From NCBI RefSeq assembly GCF_030733545.1, contig NZ_JASHIU010000015.1, forward strand, positions 1 to 64,000: a stretch of 64,000 nt of DNA, written 5' to 3'. A program made the position numbers and the translations under genes. The notes below the pieces were generated by a model. The model ran no database searches. It saw only the letters and a list, made by a program, of their open reading frames with translations, and had not been told where the DNA came from. Source of the stretch: Oceanicaulis sp. MMSF_3324 (GTDB lineage Bacteria; Pseudomonadota; Alphaproteobacteria; Caulobacterales; Maricaulaceae). The stretch's first letter is position 1. Each line of letters begins with the position of its first letter. This document shows, piece after piece, positions 16,425-26,572 of this stretch.

Positions 16425-17831
16425 ATGTCGTCCCGGATTGAAGCACAGGCGCCGTCATTCATCTCGGATCACGCCTCGCGCAAGATCAATCCGTTGCAGG
16501 TTTTCGTGCTCTCGGACATGAGCGCAATCAGCCTGTCCGGCATTCTTCTGCAAGCTCTGCATGCCTTTGGCGGCTCCAGTCACGCCCAGGGCGAGCTGGC
16601 GATTTTTTTCCTGTTCGGCGTTTTCCTTCTGGGCTGGTTCAACGCGCAGGGCCATTACCGGACGCGCCAACCGGTTACGGGCGCGACTTTCGCCATCCTC
16701 AAAGCCTGCCTCCTGGCGCTCAGCGCGCAACTGGCCGGACTGGCCGCGTACGGCGCGCTCGATCAGGCCTTGCCTCTGGCGGCGAGCTGGATCAGCGCCG
16801 CCACGCTCATCCTGGCCCTGCGTCTCGGGGTGCGGGCCCTGTTCAAGGCCACGGGCGCCTGGCTTCAGCCGGTGACGGTGCTCGCGCCGCAAGACATGAC
16901 CCTGTCCCCGGACAGCGTGATCGCCTCGAACAAGGGCCATGGCTTGCGCGCTGAACGCAGTGTTGCGCTGGAGCCCTTCAGCCAGCTCAGTGATGCGGCG
17001 TTGCTCGAACATGTCCAGGCCCTGTCCAATCGCCCGCTTTTCCTGGCGCCGAACGCCGACACCCAGCAGATCGCCGCGCGTCTGGCGAACCTGCTGACCG
17101 CCCAGGGGGCCGCGTTCTATTACCGCCCGGCGCTCGGAAGCATTTCAAACGAGTCGTTGGATCTGGTCACATTTCCCCCGGAAGACGGGCTCATCCTGTC
17201 CATGCAGGATCCGCTTGAACGGCCCGTCGCTCGCGCCCTCAAACGCGCTTTCGATATTTGCGCGTCACTGGCGACACTGGCCTTTCTCAGCCCGGTTCTG
17301 GCGCTGATCCTGATCGCCATCCGCCGCGATGGCGGACCGGCGCTGTTCAGTCAGAAACGCCTGGGCGCCAACGGACGGGTCTTCGGCTGCCTGAAATTCA
17401 GAACCATGATTGTCGACGCCGAGGCCAAGCTCGAGGAGATCCTCGAAACCGATCCCGAACGCGCCGCCCAGTGGACCGCCTATCAGAAGCTGGATGATGA
17501 TCCGCGCATCACGACGGTTGGCCGCTTCTTGCGCATGACAAGCCTTGATGAGCTGCCCCAGCTGATCAACGTGCTCAAGGGCGATATGAGCCTGGTGGGG
17601 CCGCGTCCGATGACGCTTGACCAGCGCGAGGCCTATGGCGACGCAATCATGGAATATGAGCGTGTCCGCCCGGGCCTGACCGGCTTGTGGCAGGTCAATG
17701 GTCGCAACCAGACCACCTTTGAAGAACGCGCCCAGCTGGACCGTTTTTATGTCCGCAACTGGTCGCTTTGGCGTGACGCCGTCATCGTCATCCGGACCGT
17801 GCGCGAGGTTCTGTTCAGCTCGGGACGCTAG
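16425..17831 (+). CDS. Polyprenyl-phosphate sugar-1-phosphate transferase (exopolysaccharide priming enzyme)
   Basis: A 468-residue priming glycosyltransferase of the WbaP/PssY type. N-terminal helices (to about residue 130) and a degenerate CoA-binding-like domain precede the catalytic sugar-transferase domain (about 275-468): [20 protein letters not shown] (membrane anchor), [58 protein letters not shown], and [16 protein letters not shown]. It attaches the first sugar phosphate to the lipid carrier at the inner membrane. ATG 16425 was chosen over GTG 16401 because GAGGAGAG lies just upstream. Its TAG overlaps the TAG of the convergent methyltransferase (shared CTAG). Confidence 0.93.
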   Translation: MSSRIEAQAPSFISDHASRKINPLQVFVLSDMSAISLSGILLQALHAFGGSSHAQGELAIFFLFGVFLLGWFNAQGHYRTRQPVTGATFAILKACLLALSAQLAGLAAYGALDQALPLAASWISAATLILALRLGVRALFKATGAWLQPVTVLAPQDMTLSPDSVIASNKGHGLRAERSVALEPFSQLSDAALLEHVQALSNRPLFLAPNADTQQIAARLANLLTAQGAAFYYRPALGSISNESLDLVTFPPEDGLILSMQDPLERPVARALKRAFDICASLATLAFLSPVLALILIAIRRDGGPALFSQKRLGANGRVFGCLKFRTMIVDAEAKLEEILETDPERAAQWTAYQKLDDDPRITTVGRFLRMTSLDELPQLINVLKGDMSLVGPRPMTLDQREAYGDAIMEYERVRPGLTGLWQVNGRNQTTFEERAQLDRFYVRNWSLWRDAVIVIRTVREVLFSSGR

Positions 17832-18664
17832 ACGACTGGCTTTTCGACAATGATGCGATCCTGAAATTCGCCGACTCGGGTCGGGCCCGACCAGTGACCG
17901 GCTTCGACAGGCTCAGCAAAATACAGGCCCGCCCGGTCGAGCCAGGCTTCAAAGGCTGACTGTTCGTATCCAATCGCCCGCTCGGGCTCACGTGGGTCCG
18001 CCGCCCAGGCGCCATCGCGGAACGGTTTGAGCGACAGAACCGCATCGTCCAGCGACATGCGCGGATCAACCAGAAAGCCGGTCAGGCACAAACGGCCGCC
18101 CGGCTTGAGCACACGCCCGGCCTCCTTGAGATAGGCAGCCGCATCTTCCGGCAGCAAATGGCTGAACAGGGAGATGGCCAATGCGGCGTCAATGCTGTCA
18201 TCCTCGACGGGAAAGCGATAGCCGCTCGCCTTGCTTCCAGCCCCGCCGTACTCGCGGCTTTGCACGTCAGCCTTGATAAAGGTGAAGCGGGCCGGCCCTC
18301 TGACATGACGCCGCGCGAACCCCAGCGCCCGCTCTGACAGATCAAACCCTGTATAGCCCCCCTTACTGCCCAGATACTGCGCCAGGGGGAAAGCCAGACG
18401 CCCTGCGCCACACCCCATATCGAGCACGTGAGCGCTCGGGGTCAGATGTGCGCCCTCTCGGAACCACTCGAAATACTGTTGGCCAATCTGGTGGAAATCG
18501 CCGCCGCCCACATTGTGCCAGACCCGCCAGGGCCGAGGCGCGCCCGGCGCTTTCAGCCGCATGGGCAGGTCTTTGAGGTCGCTTGCAAGGTTCCACCCGC
18601 CATTCATGACAGGCCGCGGGACAATCCGATGCGCCCAGTTTTTGAAGCGGGTCGCCGGGCCCAT
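17828..18664 (-). CDS. Class I SAM-dependent methyltransferase
   Basis: A 278-residue methyltransferase with motif I VLDMGCGAGRLAFPLAQYL (residues about 79-97), GFDLSERALGFARRH as the acidic loop, DAALAISLFSHLLPEDAAAYLKEAGRVLKPGGRLCLTGF as the post-I/III region. No substrate domain is identifiable. It is divergent from the transaldolase gene and tail-to-tail with the sugar-transferase gene, sharing the palindromic stop CTAG. Context suggests glycan or lipid methylation, but this is a guess. Confidence 0.85.
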   Translation of the reverse strand: MGPATRFKNWAHRIVPRPVMNGGWNLASDLKDLPMRLKAPGAPRPWRVWHNVGGGDFHQIGQQYFEWFREGAHLTPSAHVLDMGCGAGRLAFPLAQYLGSKGGYTGFDLSERALGFARRHVRGPARFTFIKADVQSREYGGAGSKASGYRFPVEDDSIDAALAISLFSHLLPEDAAAYLKEAGRVLKPGGRLCLTGFLVDPRMSLDDAVLSLKPFRDGAWAADPREPERAIGYEQSAFEAWLDRAGLYFAEPVEAGHWSGPTRVGEFQDRIIVEKPVV

Positions 18665-18763
18665 GCAGTCTTCCTCATTCCCAAAGCGGTTTTATGGTGC
18701 TGTTATGATTGAGGAGTAAGGGGTGTTCAAGTTGAACACGCCGCACATGCACCGGAGGGCCCC

Positions 18764-19414
18764 ATGCAGATCTTTCTCGACACCGCCGAAATCAGCGAGA
18801 TTGAAGCCCGCGCGGCCCTCATTGACGGCGTGACAACAAACCCCTCCCTGATCGCCAAATCCGGCGCAGGCGTCATGGAGCGCGTCAAGGAAATCGCCAA
18901 GACGGTCTCCGGTCCCGTCAGTGCCGAAGTGGTCGCCACAGATCGGGACGGCATGCTGGAGGAAGGCCGGAAATTGCGCGCCATTGGCGACAATGTCGTG
19001 GTCAAACTGCCACTGACCGCAGCCGGCCTGGAAGCCTGCCGCATCTTCCACGAGGAAGGCATCGCGACGAATGTGACCTTGTGCTTCTCACTCAATCAGG
19101 CGCTGATGGCGGCCAAGGCGGGCGCCACCTTCATCTCGCCCTTTATCGGCCGGCTCGACGATGCCGGCGGCGATGGCGTGAAGCTGCTCGAAGACATCCG
19201 GGCCGTTTATGATCAATACGGCTTTGAGACCTCTATCCTGGCCGCATCACTGCGCAGCCTCAAGCATGTGGAAGACGCCGCGCTGACCGGAAGCGACGCT
19301 GCAACCTTGCCTGTGAAAATCTTTGACCAGCTGATCAATCATCCCCAGACCGATCTGGGTCTCGACGCCTTCATGGCCGACTGGAAAGCCACCGGGCGCG
19401 AAGGTCTCGTCTAG
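18764..19414 (+). CDS. tal: Small transaldolase (TalC/Fsa family)
   Basis: A 216-residue class I aldolase of the small transaldolase/fructose-6-phosphate aldolase group. DGVTTNPSLIAKSG near the N-terminus and NVVVKLPLTAAGL containing Schiff-base K81 are diagnostic. In TFISPFIGRLDD the residue matching E. coli FsaA Tyr131 is Phe (F127), which favours true transaldolase over aldolase activity by established FsaA/TalB comparisons. This fits with tkt and pgi in the same window completing pentose phosphate interconversion. A GGAGG ribosome-binding site precedes the ATG. Confidence 0.93.
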   Translation: MQIFLDTAEISEIEARAALIDGVTTNPSLIAKSGAGVMERVKEIAKTVSGPVSAEVVATDRDGMLEEGRKLRAIGDNVVVKLPLTAAGLEACRIFHEEGIATNVTLCFSLNQALMAAKAGATFISPFIGRLDDAGGDGVKLLEDIRAVYDQYGFETSILAASLRSLKHVEDAALTGSDAATLPVKIFDQLINHPQTDLGLDAFMADWKATGREGLV

Positions 19415-19423
19415 AGGCCAGAT

Positions 19424-20734
19424 ATGCTGGATCATCTGCAGGCGACCCTCGACCGGATTGAGGCGCTGAACGCCTATGTCCATGATCAACAGGTCCGTCA
19501 GTTCCAGCACGACATCCTGACCACGGGCAGCTTCCAGCTGGCTTCACCCTGGTCCGGGCGGCCCCTTGAGTGCGTCGAGGCCCGGCTGATCGCCTATATC
19601 AACGACCCCTATCACTTCAAATTGCCACTCTACGCGTATCGTTTTCAGGATCGCACCGACATCTGGGTGATGAGCTTCCAGATCGGGCTGGGCTTCCCGC
19701 TGTGCGCGCTTTTCATCAACGGTGTCTACCTCGCTTATACTCAGGCGCGTCCGCCTCTGCCCGCCGCCTATGCCATCCTGAAGCGCCTGGCGCCCGAATT
19801 TGACGCCCTGGCGGAGACCGCGCCGGAAGAGACGGTCCTGACGGAGCCGCTGGCCATTCTGGGCCATCCCAATTTCGCCCATCATATGTGGAATGAACTG
19901 CCAGCGCTCAATCGATTGCGTTCCGACACGCCCATTTCGATACAGACGCTCTTTGCGCCGCTGGGTCCGCTTGACGGCCTACCCGACCCAGTGCCCTTCC
20001 GCGCCCTGCATTGCCAGCGAAAGCCCTATTTCTCCCCGATCGGCGGGGAGCTTCTTGATCAGCAAACGGCCCGGGGACTGACGACGCAATTGCCGGCTCC
20101 CGCCACTGCGCCACCCCAGGATGACGCGCCCTTGATCTGGATCGCGCACCGGGAGGATGGCCGCAGTTGCGAGAATTTTCTCGAAATGCTCCAGGCGTTC
20201 GACCAAGAGGTGCGCCAGTTGTGCACGCCACGCTACGTCTTCGACAGCTTCTCCGCGCCCGCCGACCTGCAGCAGTCCTGGTATGATCCCGTTCGCACCG
20301 CGTTCGAGGCCCGGCAGGGGCAATCGGAGGTGATCTTCAAGGCCATGACCGAAGCGGTCGGCGGCCCCGAGGCCGTGCACGCCACAACCTCCGGGCTGAC
20401 AGTCACGCAAGCTCTGGCCCTGGCGCAGCACGCGGATTTCTACATCACGCCGGTGGGCTCCATCCAGCACAAGGTCGCCTGGCTTCAATCCATACCGGGC
20501 CTTGTCCACGGGCCGCATGGCTCCATGAATTGGCATGTCGCCAACTGGCACGGCCAGAAATCGGAGATCGCTGTCCCTCCCTGCGTCCTGCCTTCCGAAC
20601 TCGTGGAGGACACAGGTGCGTCAGCCCATCACCCCAATGCCGCGCGCAACATGAACTACCGCATTATCAATCCCGATGCAGCCGCGCGTGTCGCGGCAAA
20701 CCATCTCTGCGAGGCATTGGGGCTGACCCGTTAG
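19424..20734 (+). CDS. Uncharacterised 436-residue protein
   Basis: I do not recognise this family. The protein has no signal peptide or membrane helix, and is rich in aromatic and His residues in the middle (LGHPNFAHHMWNELPALNRL) and near the end (YITPVGSIQHKVAWLQSIPGLVHGPHGSMNWHVANWHGQ). That layout, an HxxxNELP-like segment followed by a late Gly/His-rich segment, loosely recalls GT61-type glycosyltransferases, but I cannot confirm homology. It begins nine bases after the transaldolase stop, so co-transcription is likely. A hairpin at 20770-20796 follows. Confidence 0.75.
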   Translation: MLDHLQATLDRIEALNAYVHDQQVRQFQHDILTTGSFQLASPWSGRPLECVEARLIAYINDPYHFKLPLYAYRFQDRTDIWVMSFQIGLGFPLCALFINGVYLAYTQARPPLPAAYAILKRLAPEFDALAETAPEETVLTEPLAILGHPNFAHHMWNELPALNRLRSDTPISIQTLFAPLGPLDGLPDPVPFRALHCQRKPYFSPIGGELLDQQTARGLTTQLPAPATAPPQDDAPLIWIAHREDGRSCENFLEMLQAFDQEVRQLCTPRYVFDSFSAPADLQQSWYDPVRTAFEARQGQSEVIFKAMTEAVGGPEAVHATTSGLTVTQALALAQHADFYITPVGSIQHKVAWLQSIPGLVHGPHGSMNWHVANWHGQKSEIAVPPCVLPSELVEDTGASAHHPNAARNMNYRIINPDAAARVAANHLCEALGLTR

Positions 20735-20769
20735 GCCATTCGCTCCCGTCGAACGGACGGATGGGGGCA

Positions 20770-20796
20770 TGTGTAGGGTCGAGCAGCCCTCACACA
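20770..20796 (+). terminator. Hairpin after the uncharacterised 436-residue gene
   Basis: TGTGTAGGG (20770-20778) pairs with CCCTCACACA (20787-20796) through nine pairs with one bulged C, followed by CCCCCTTT. The weak T-run makes it only a candidate terminator. It lies 36 bases past the stop codon. Confidence 0.4.
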
Positions 20797-20879
20797 CCCC
20801 CTTTCACCTCACCCTAGATAATCTGAATATTTTTCGCGTCCCGCGCCGGTTTTCCCCTTGCAGACTCTCTCACATGATG

Positions 20880-20891
20880 AATATGCATATT
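20880..20891. promoter_or_regulatory. Perfect palindrome AATATGCATATT in the carbonic-anhydrase leader
   Basis: A 12-base perfect palindrome lies 36 bases upstream of the ATG at 20928, in a locally AT-rich stretch within a GC-rich genome. The size and symmetry suit a dimeric regulator's operator, but no regulator is identifiable from the sequence. Confidence 0.35.
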
Positions 20892-20927
20892 TATCGGCTC
20901 AAATCCGAGTGTCTCAAGGGGAGTATC

Positions 20928-21821
20928 ATGCGCATCGACATCTTTGCCGTTTCCGGTCTGGTTCTGGCGCTCGCCGCCTGTTCAGGCCCTTCCAACGACG
21001 CCCAATCGGCGCCCGAAGGCGCTTCGGATACGGCGATGGCCGGCTCCGATGTCAGCGAGATGGAGCATGGCGCAACCCTGGCGTCCTCCGACGCCCCGCT
21101 CTGCGAAGGGTTCGGCCCGCAAACTCCTCGCGATATCACCAGCACCGAAGGCGTGAACCCGATCTTGTTCGATCTGGCGCCGGCCCCGACCCAAATGAAC
21201 CTGTGCAATATCCACACGCACACCAATGCCGAGCACAAGGGTCCGGGCTTCTCGGTCTTTGTCGGTGACGGCGTGAACGGCGGGTATGCGTGCAATGACG
21301 CCGACACCCTGACGGAAGAGGAATTGCGCGATCCCTATGATGGCGAAGGCGCTTTTGGTCATGTCAGCCCGGGCGACACGATTGAAGTGCACTGGGTGTA
21401 TTCCAGCTGTGACATCGCCCCCGGCGAAGGCCTGGGTTCTTGCCTGAGCGAGAGCTGCACCGATCCCGTGTTGCGTGTTGAGGCGCAGGCCTTCCTTGTC
21501 GTGAACGATCCCGAGGCTCTGGACTTCACCCAGTTCGGCTATGCCGGCGCGGCGAACGAGGCGGGCCTGCATCAGCCGCTGGCGCTGCCGAGCGGCACGG
21601 GTGAACCGGTCCTGTTCCGCGGCTCCACCACGGGCCCGAGCTATACCCAGGCCGCCTGTTCGCCGTTGCAAGTGACCTGGAATGTGCGTCCGCAATGCGC
21701 CCGCGTGGACATCAGCTCCCTGCACCGCTGGGCGGAAGAGGGCAATGTCTTCAACGAGACCGAAAGCCATGGCGTGCGTCAGCTGGTGACCGCGCCAGAA
21801 CTGCTCTCGCCGATTGAATAG
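20928..21821 (+). CDS. Lipoprotein resembling delta-class carbonic anhydrase
   Basis: A 297-residue predicted lipoprotein: the signal MRIDIFAVSGLVLALAAC ends with lipobox cysteine C18. The mature part matches the pattern of bacterial delta-class carbonic anhydrases. It has NLCNIHTHTNAEHKGPGFSVFVGDG with H96, H98 and H103, DTIEVHWVYSSCD with H154, and then LRVEAQAFLVVND, LFRGSTTGPSYTQ, LQVTWNVRPQCARVDI and NVFNETESHGVRQLVT. His residues in the first two motifs are the likely zinc ligands. It would hydrate CO2 in the periplasm. Several Cys pairs fit an oxidising compartment. The start was shortened from 20769 to ATG 20928, preceded by AAGGGGA at 20916-20922 and giving a proper signal peptide. 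Named by recall of family motifs, so moderately sure. Confidence 0.82.
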   Translation: MRIDIFAVSGLVLALAACSGPSNDAQSAPEGASDTAMAGSDVSEMEHGATLASSDAPLCEGFGPQTPRDITSTEGVNPILFDLAPAPTQMNLCNIHTHTNAEHKGPGFSVFVGDGVNGGYACNDADTLTEEELRDPYDGEGAFGHVSPGDTIEVHWVYSSCDIAPGEGLGSCLSESCTDPVLRVEAQAFLVVNDPEALDFTQFGYAGAANEAGLHQPLALPSGTGEPVLFRGSTTGPSYTQAACSPLQVTWNVRPQCARVDISSLHRWAEEGNVFNETESHGVRQLVTAPELLSPIE

Positions 21822-21838
21822 TCACTTCTGATGATGTT

Positions 21839-21864
21839 CGCCCCCGGTGTCTGCGCCGGGGGCG
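21839..21864. terminator. Strong hairpin between convergent carbonic anhydrase and serA
   Basis: CGCCCCCGG (21839-21847) and CCGGGGGCG (21856-21864) form a perfect nine-pair stem with an eight-base loop, midway between the two converging stop codons. No T-tract is present, but the stem is very stable, and it likely serves both genes. Confidence 0.6.
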
Positions 21865-21874
21865 GACGATCAGC

Positions 21875-23098
21875 TCAGCCCTTGATCAGACGCACGCGGA
21901 TCGAGCCGTCAATGGCGCGGACCCGGTCAAAGAAGTCTGCGGGCAACTCGCCTTCAAGGTCAGCCACCGCATAGCCCAGATCACCGTCGGTCTGGAGGAA
22001 CTGAGCGGCAACGTTCGCCCCGGCCTGCTCGGCCGCATCATTGAGACGGCGCAGGAAACCCGGCCGGTTCCGGTGCGGCGCCAGAATACGGGTCCGCCCC
22101 GGCTGGATCGGTCCGGGCTCCACTTCGGGGAAATTCACCGCAAAGGTCGTCGAGCCTTCATGCAGATAGCGAGACAGCTTGCCAGCCGCGTCCAGACCGA
22201 TGGCCTGTTGCGCCTCCAGGGTCGACCCGCCGATATGCGGGGTCAGGATGACGTTCGGGCATGAAGTCAGCGGGCTTTCAAACCGCTCATCCTTGCTCTT
22301 GGGCTCGACCGGGAACACATCCACGGCCGCACCCGCCAGATGGCCCGTCTTCAGGGCGTCGGCCAGCGCATCCACATCCACGAGATCGCCGCGCGCCTGG
22401 TTGATCAGGAAGGCGCCGTGCTTCATCTGCGCGATCTCGTCCTTGCCGATCATGTTCTTGGTGCGAGCGGTGGATGGTACGTGAAGCGTGACCACATCAC
22501 ATTCAGACAGCAATTCCCCGAGCGACTCCATCGGACGGGCATTGCCATGGGCCAGCTTGGGCGCGATGTCGTAGAAATAGACATGCATGCCCAGCGCGGA
22601 CGCAATCACCGAAAGCTGAGCGCCAATATTGCCGTAGCCGATGATGCCGAGCTTCTTCTTGCGCACTTCATTGGCGCCGTCGGCGGTCTTGAGCCATTCC
22701 CCCCGATCAATGGCGAACATCTTCTCGGGGATGCGCCGCATCAGCATGATGATCGACGCCATGGTCAGCTCGGCCACCGAGCGCGTATTGGCGAAGGGCG
22801 CATTGAAGACGGGCACGCCGCGTTCGGCGGCGGCGGTCAGGTCCACCTGGTTCGTGCCGATACAGAAACAGCCCACCGCCTGAAGGTCCTTCGCCGCATC
22901 CAGAAGCGCGGCGTCCACATGGGTTCGAGACCGGATCCCGAGCACGCTCGCCGTCCTGATCTCTGACTCAAGCTGCGCCCGGTCAGGCGAGCCGGGCAGA
23001 CGCTTCACCGTGACCGGTCCTGCGCTCTGAAGCGCGGCGTCCGCGTCCGGGTGAACGTTCTCCAGAAAAAGAGCGGTGTATTCAGGGGTCTGGGCCAT
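21875..23098 (-). CDS. serA: D-3-phosphoglycerate dehydrogenase
   Basis: First committed step of serine synthesis: oxidation of 3-phosphoglycerate with NAD. The 407-residue length and layout match the E. coli-type enzyme with a single C-terminal ACT domain. Motifs include VGCFCIGTNQVDLTAAAERGVPVFNAPFANTRSVAELTM, the Rossmann loop KKLGIIGYGNIGAQLSVIASALGMHVYFYD, LINQARGDLVDVDALADAL with the catalytic Arg, and ILTPHIGGSTLEAQ with the catalytic His. The C-terminal part NRPGFLRRLNDAAEQAGANVAAQFLQTDGDLGYAVADLE is the ACT domain that would bind serine. It is divergent from frmA. Confidence 0.96.
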   Translation of the reverse strand: MAQTPEYTALFLENVHPDADAALQSAGPVTVKRLPGSPDRAQLESEIRTASVLGIRSRTHVDAALLDAAKDLQAVGCFCIGTNQVDLTAAAERGVPVFNAPFANTRSVAELTMASIIMLMRRIPEKMFAIDRGEWLKTADGANEVRKKKLGIIGYGNIGAQLSVIASALGMHVYFYDIAPKLAHGNARPMESLGELLSECDVVTLHVPSTARTKNMIGKDEIAQMKHGAFLINQARGDLVDVDALADALKTGHLAGAAVDVFPVEPKSKDERFESPLTSCPNVILTPHIGGSTLEAQQAIGLDAAGKLSRYLHEGSTTFAVNFPEVEPGPIQPGRTRILAPHRNRPGFLRRLNDAAEQAGANVAAQFLQTDGDLGYAVADLEGELPADFFDRVRAIDGSIRVRLIKG

Positions 23099-23256
23099 AA
23101 CGGGAGTCTCTCAGTTATGCTGCATTGCGTCACTGTGCCTGAATGCCCTCACAATTCAATGCCGCGATCGAGGCATATCCTGATTTCGCGCATTCGTTAT
23201 TCTTGCCCAGGCGGGTCCGTCAGCTTAAGTGGGCGCGCATATACAGCCAAAGCTCC

Positions 23257-23262
23257 AGGAGG
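23257..23262 (+). promoter_or_regulatory. Ribosome-binding site fixing the frmA start
   Basis: A consensus AGGAGG lies five bases upstream of ATG 23268, supporting that start over the longer open frame that begins at 23229. Confidence 0.8.
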
Positions 23263-23267
23263 TCGCC

Positions 23268-24380
<1,113 letters not shown>

Positions 24381-24381
24381 T

Positions 24382-24834
24382 CTGACGCTCTTCATCGACG
24401 CTGACGCCTGTCCGGTGAAGGACGAGGCGATCAAGGTGGCCGAACGCCATCGCACCGAGATCAAGCTTGTGTGCGATGGCGGTCTGCGCCGCCCGCAAAG
24501 CCAGTGGGCCGAGCTGGTGATCGTGCCGGAAGGCGCAGACGCGGCCGATGACTGGATCGCCGAGCGGATCGGACCAGGCGACATCTGCATCACCGGAGAC
24601 ATTCCCCTCGCCGACCGTTGCCTGAAGGCCGGCGGCAAGGCGATCGACCATCGCGGGACCGAGTTTGACGCCCACTCCATCGGCTCCAAACTCGCCATGC
24701 GCGACCTGATGACGGATTTACGCAGCGCCGGAACCATGGAAGGTGGGGGCGGCAAACCCTTCGGACCGCGCGACCGGTCGAACTTTCTCAACGGGCTCGA
24801 ACGCCTGTTCCAGGATCTCAAACGAGGACGGTAA
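24382..24834 (+). CDS. yaiI: UPF0178 (YaiI/YqxD, DUF188) family protein, probable CTG start
   Basis: The 150-residue product matches the YaiI/YqxD family: [22 protein letters not shown] at the N-terminus, [63 protein letters not shown], and [14 protein letters not shown] near the end. The function of this PIN-like family is not established. Family members begin one residue before TLFIDADAC, which places the start at CTG 24382, one base after the frmA TGA. The nearest in-frame ATG (24343) would add 13 non-homologous residues inside frmA. It sits between frmA and fghA, four bases before the latter. Confidence 0.85.
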   Translation: MTLFIDADACPVKDEAIKVAERHRTEIKLVCDGGLRRPQSQWAELVIVPEGADAADDWIAERIGPGDICITGDIPLADRCLKAGGKAIDHRGTEFDAHSIGSKLAMRDLMTDLRSAGTMEGGGGKPFGPRDRSNFLNGLERLFQDLKRGR

Positions 24835-24838
24835 GCCC

Positions 24839-25675
24839 ATGGAACTCCAATCCGAGAACCGCAGTTTCGGCGGCCGCCAACAGGTCTGGACCCACAAGTC
24901 CACGGAAACCGGCACGGACATGACGTTCGGGCTCTATCTGCCGCCCGCCACCGAAGACGGCCCCGTACCCGTCGTCCTGTACCTGTCGGGTCTGACCTGC
25001 ACCCATGCCAATGTCACCGACAAGGGCGGCTTCCAGCGGGTTTGCGCGGAACTGGGTCTCGCCTTTCTCGCGCCGGACACCTCCCCGCGCGGCCTCGACC
25101 TGCCCGGCGAGCATGACAGCTATGATTTCGGTTCAGGGGCCGGCTTCTATGTGGACGCCACCCAGGACCCCTGGGCCAAGCACTATCGCATGGAAAGCTA
25201 TGTCACCGGCGAGCTTCTGAAGGCGGCCGCCCAAGCAGCCCCCTGTCTCGATCTGGAAGACATCGCCATTACCGGCCACTCCATGGGCGGGCATGGCGCG
25301 CTGACCCTGGGCCTCAAGCGCCCGGACCTTTTCAAGGCGATCAGCGCCTTCGCACCCATCAGCTCTCCAATTCATTGCCCCTGGGGTCAGAAAGCACTCG
25401 GCGGGTATCTGGGCGACGATCTGGCGGACTGGCGCCAATACGACGCCTGCGCGCTCATCGAGGATGGCGCACGCTGTGAAGCGGGGATTCTGGTGGATCA
25501 GGGGCTGAGCGATCAGTTCCTGTCAGAGCAGCTCAAGCCAGAATTGCTGGAAGAGGCCTGTCGCGCAGCCGGCCAGCCGCTGACCCTGCATCGCCAGGAC
25601 GGCTATGATCATAGCTATTTCTTCATCGCCACCTTCATGGAAGACCATTTGCGGTGGCTGAGCGAACGGCTCTGA
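24839..25675 (+). CDS. fghA: S-formylglutathione hydrolase
   Basis: Hydrolyses S-formylglutathione to formate and glutathione, the second step after frmA. The 278-residue alpha/beta hydrolase shows VVLYLSGLTCTHANVTDKGGFQR, the nucleophile elbow ITGHSMGGHGALTLGLKRPDLFKAISAFAPI, VDQGLSDQFL (catalytic Asp region) and the terminal RQDGYDHSYFFIATFMEDHL (catalytic His). The start at 24839 gives the usual N-terminus MELQSENRSFGGRQQVW. The stop directly abuts the stop of convergent ymdB with no intergenic base. Confidence 0.97.
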   Translation: MELQSENRSFGGRQQVWTHKSTETGTDMTFGLYLPPATEDGPVPVVLYLSGLTCTHANVTDKGGFQRVCAELGLAFLAPDTSPRGLDLPGEHDSYDFGSGAGFYVDATQDPWAKHYRMESYVTGELLKAAAQAAPCLDLEDIAITGHSMGGHGALTLGLKRPDLFKAISAFAPISSPIHCPWGQKALGGYLGDDLADWRQYDACALIEDGARCEAGILVDQGLSDQFLSEQLKPELLEEACRAAGQPLTLHRQDGYDHSYFFIATFMEDHLRWLSERL

Positions 25676-26494
25676 TCAGACCTCGGGGATGAAGTCTGCG
25701 AGCTGCCCGCCCGTACGGATCGGCTCGCAGCGCACCGCCAGCCCTGTCGCATCATCGGTTTCCACATAGAGACCACACACGGTCGCCTCGCCAGAGGCCG
25801 GGGTGAAGCGGCCCGAACGCATATGGGTCACGAAGCGGTTGATCGGTTCGTCCTTCACCATGCCGATCACGGAATCATAGTCGCCGCACATGCCCGCATC
25901 GGTCTGATAGGCCGTGCCCTTGGGCAGGATGCGATGGTCAGCGGTGGGGACATGGGTGTGGGTTCCGACAACGAGGCTGGCGCGGCCGTCACAGTAATTG
26001 CCCAGCGCCACTTTCTCGCTGGTCGCCTCGCCATGCATGTCGACAATGATGGCATCCGCCACTGCGCCCAGCGGGCAGGCTTCAATCTCGTGATTGACGT
26101 AGGCGAACGGGTCTTCCAGCGGCTGCATGAAGAGGCGCAGCATCACATTCATGACCAGCACCCGACGACCGTCAGGCAGATCATAAAGCCCGGCCCCGCG
26201 CCCCGGCGCAGTCCCCTCGCGATAGTTGACCGGACGCAGAAGCCGCGGCTCGCGTTCGATGTGAGACAGGGTTTCAGACTGGTCCCAGGCATGATTGCCC
26301 AGCGTCAGGACGTCCGCGCCCGCGTCATACATTTCGTTGGCGGTTTTCTCGGTGATGCCGAAGCCGCCGGCCGCGTTTTCCGCGTTCACGACCACGAAAT
26401 CGAGGTTCAGTCGCTCCCGCAAACCGGGCAGCGCGTCGCACAGGCCTTCACGGCCCGCCTTGCCGACCACATCGCCGAAAAACGCAATACGCAT
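25676..26494 (-). CDS. ymdB: YmdB-type metallophosphoesterase (TIGR00282 family)
   Basis: A 272-residue calcineurin-like phosphoesterase. The metal-binding motifs are clear: MRIAFFGDVVGKAGREGL, VVNAENAAGGFGIT, LTLGNHAWDQSE, IIVDMHGEATSEK and LVVGTHTHVPTADHRILP. Bacillus YmdB hydrolyses 2',3'-cyclic nucleotides and influences biofilm formation, so a cyclic-nucleotide phosphodiesterase is the best guess. Orthologues in Alphaproteobacteria often sit near fau, and fau lies about 2 kb upstream here on the same strand, with the fpr and TonB-like genes in between. Confidence 0.93.
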   Translation of the reverse strand: MRIAFFGDVVGKAGREGLCDALPGLRERLNLDFVVVNAENAAGGFGITEKTANEMYDAGADVLTLGNHAWDQSETLSHIEREPRLLRPVNYREGTAPGRGAGLYDLPDGRRVLVMNVMLRLFMQPLEDPFAYVNHEIEACPLGAVADAIIVDMHGEATSEKVALGNYCDGRASLVVGTHTHVPTADHRILPKGTAYQTDAGMCGDYDSVIGMVKDEPINRFVTHMRSGRFTPASGEATVCGLYVETDDATGLAVRCEPIRTGGQLADFIPEV

Positions 26495-26572
26495 GAGCTC
26501 GCCTTCACTTCGCTAGGCGTGCGGATATAGGCGAAGCGCAGCGTTTAGGCCAGCGATGGCCTGATCCCCGTG

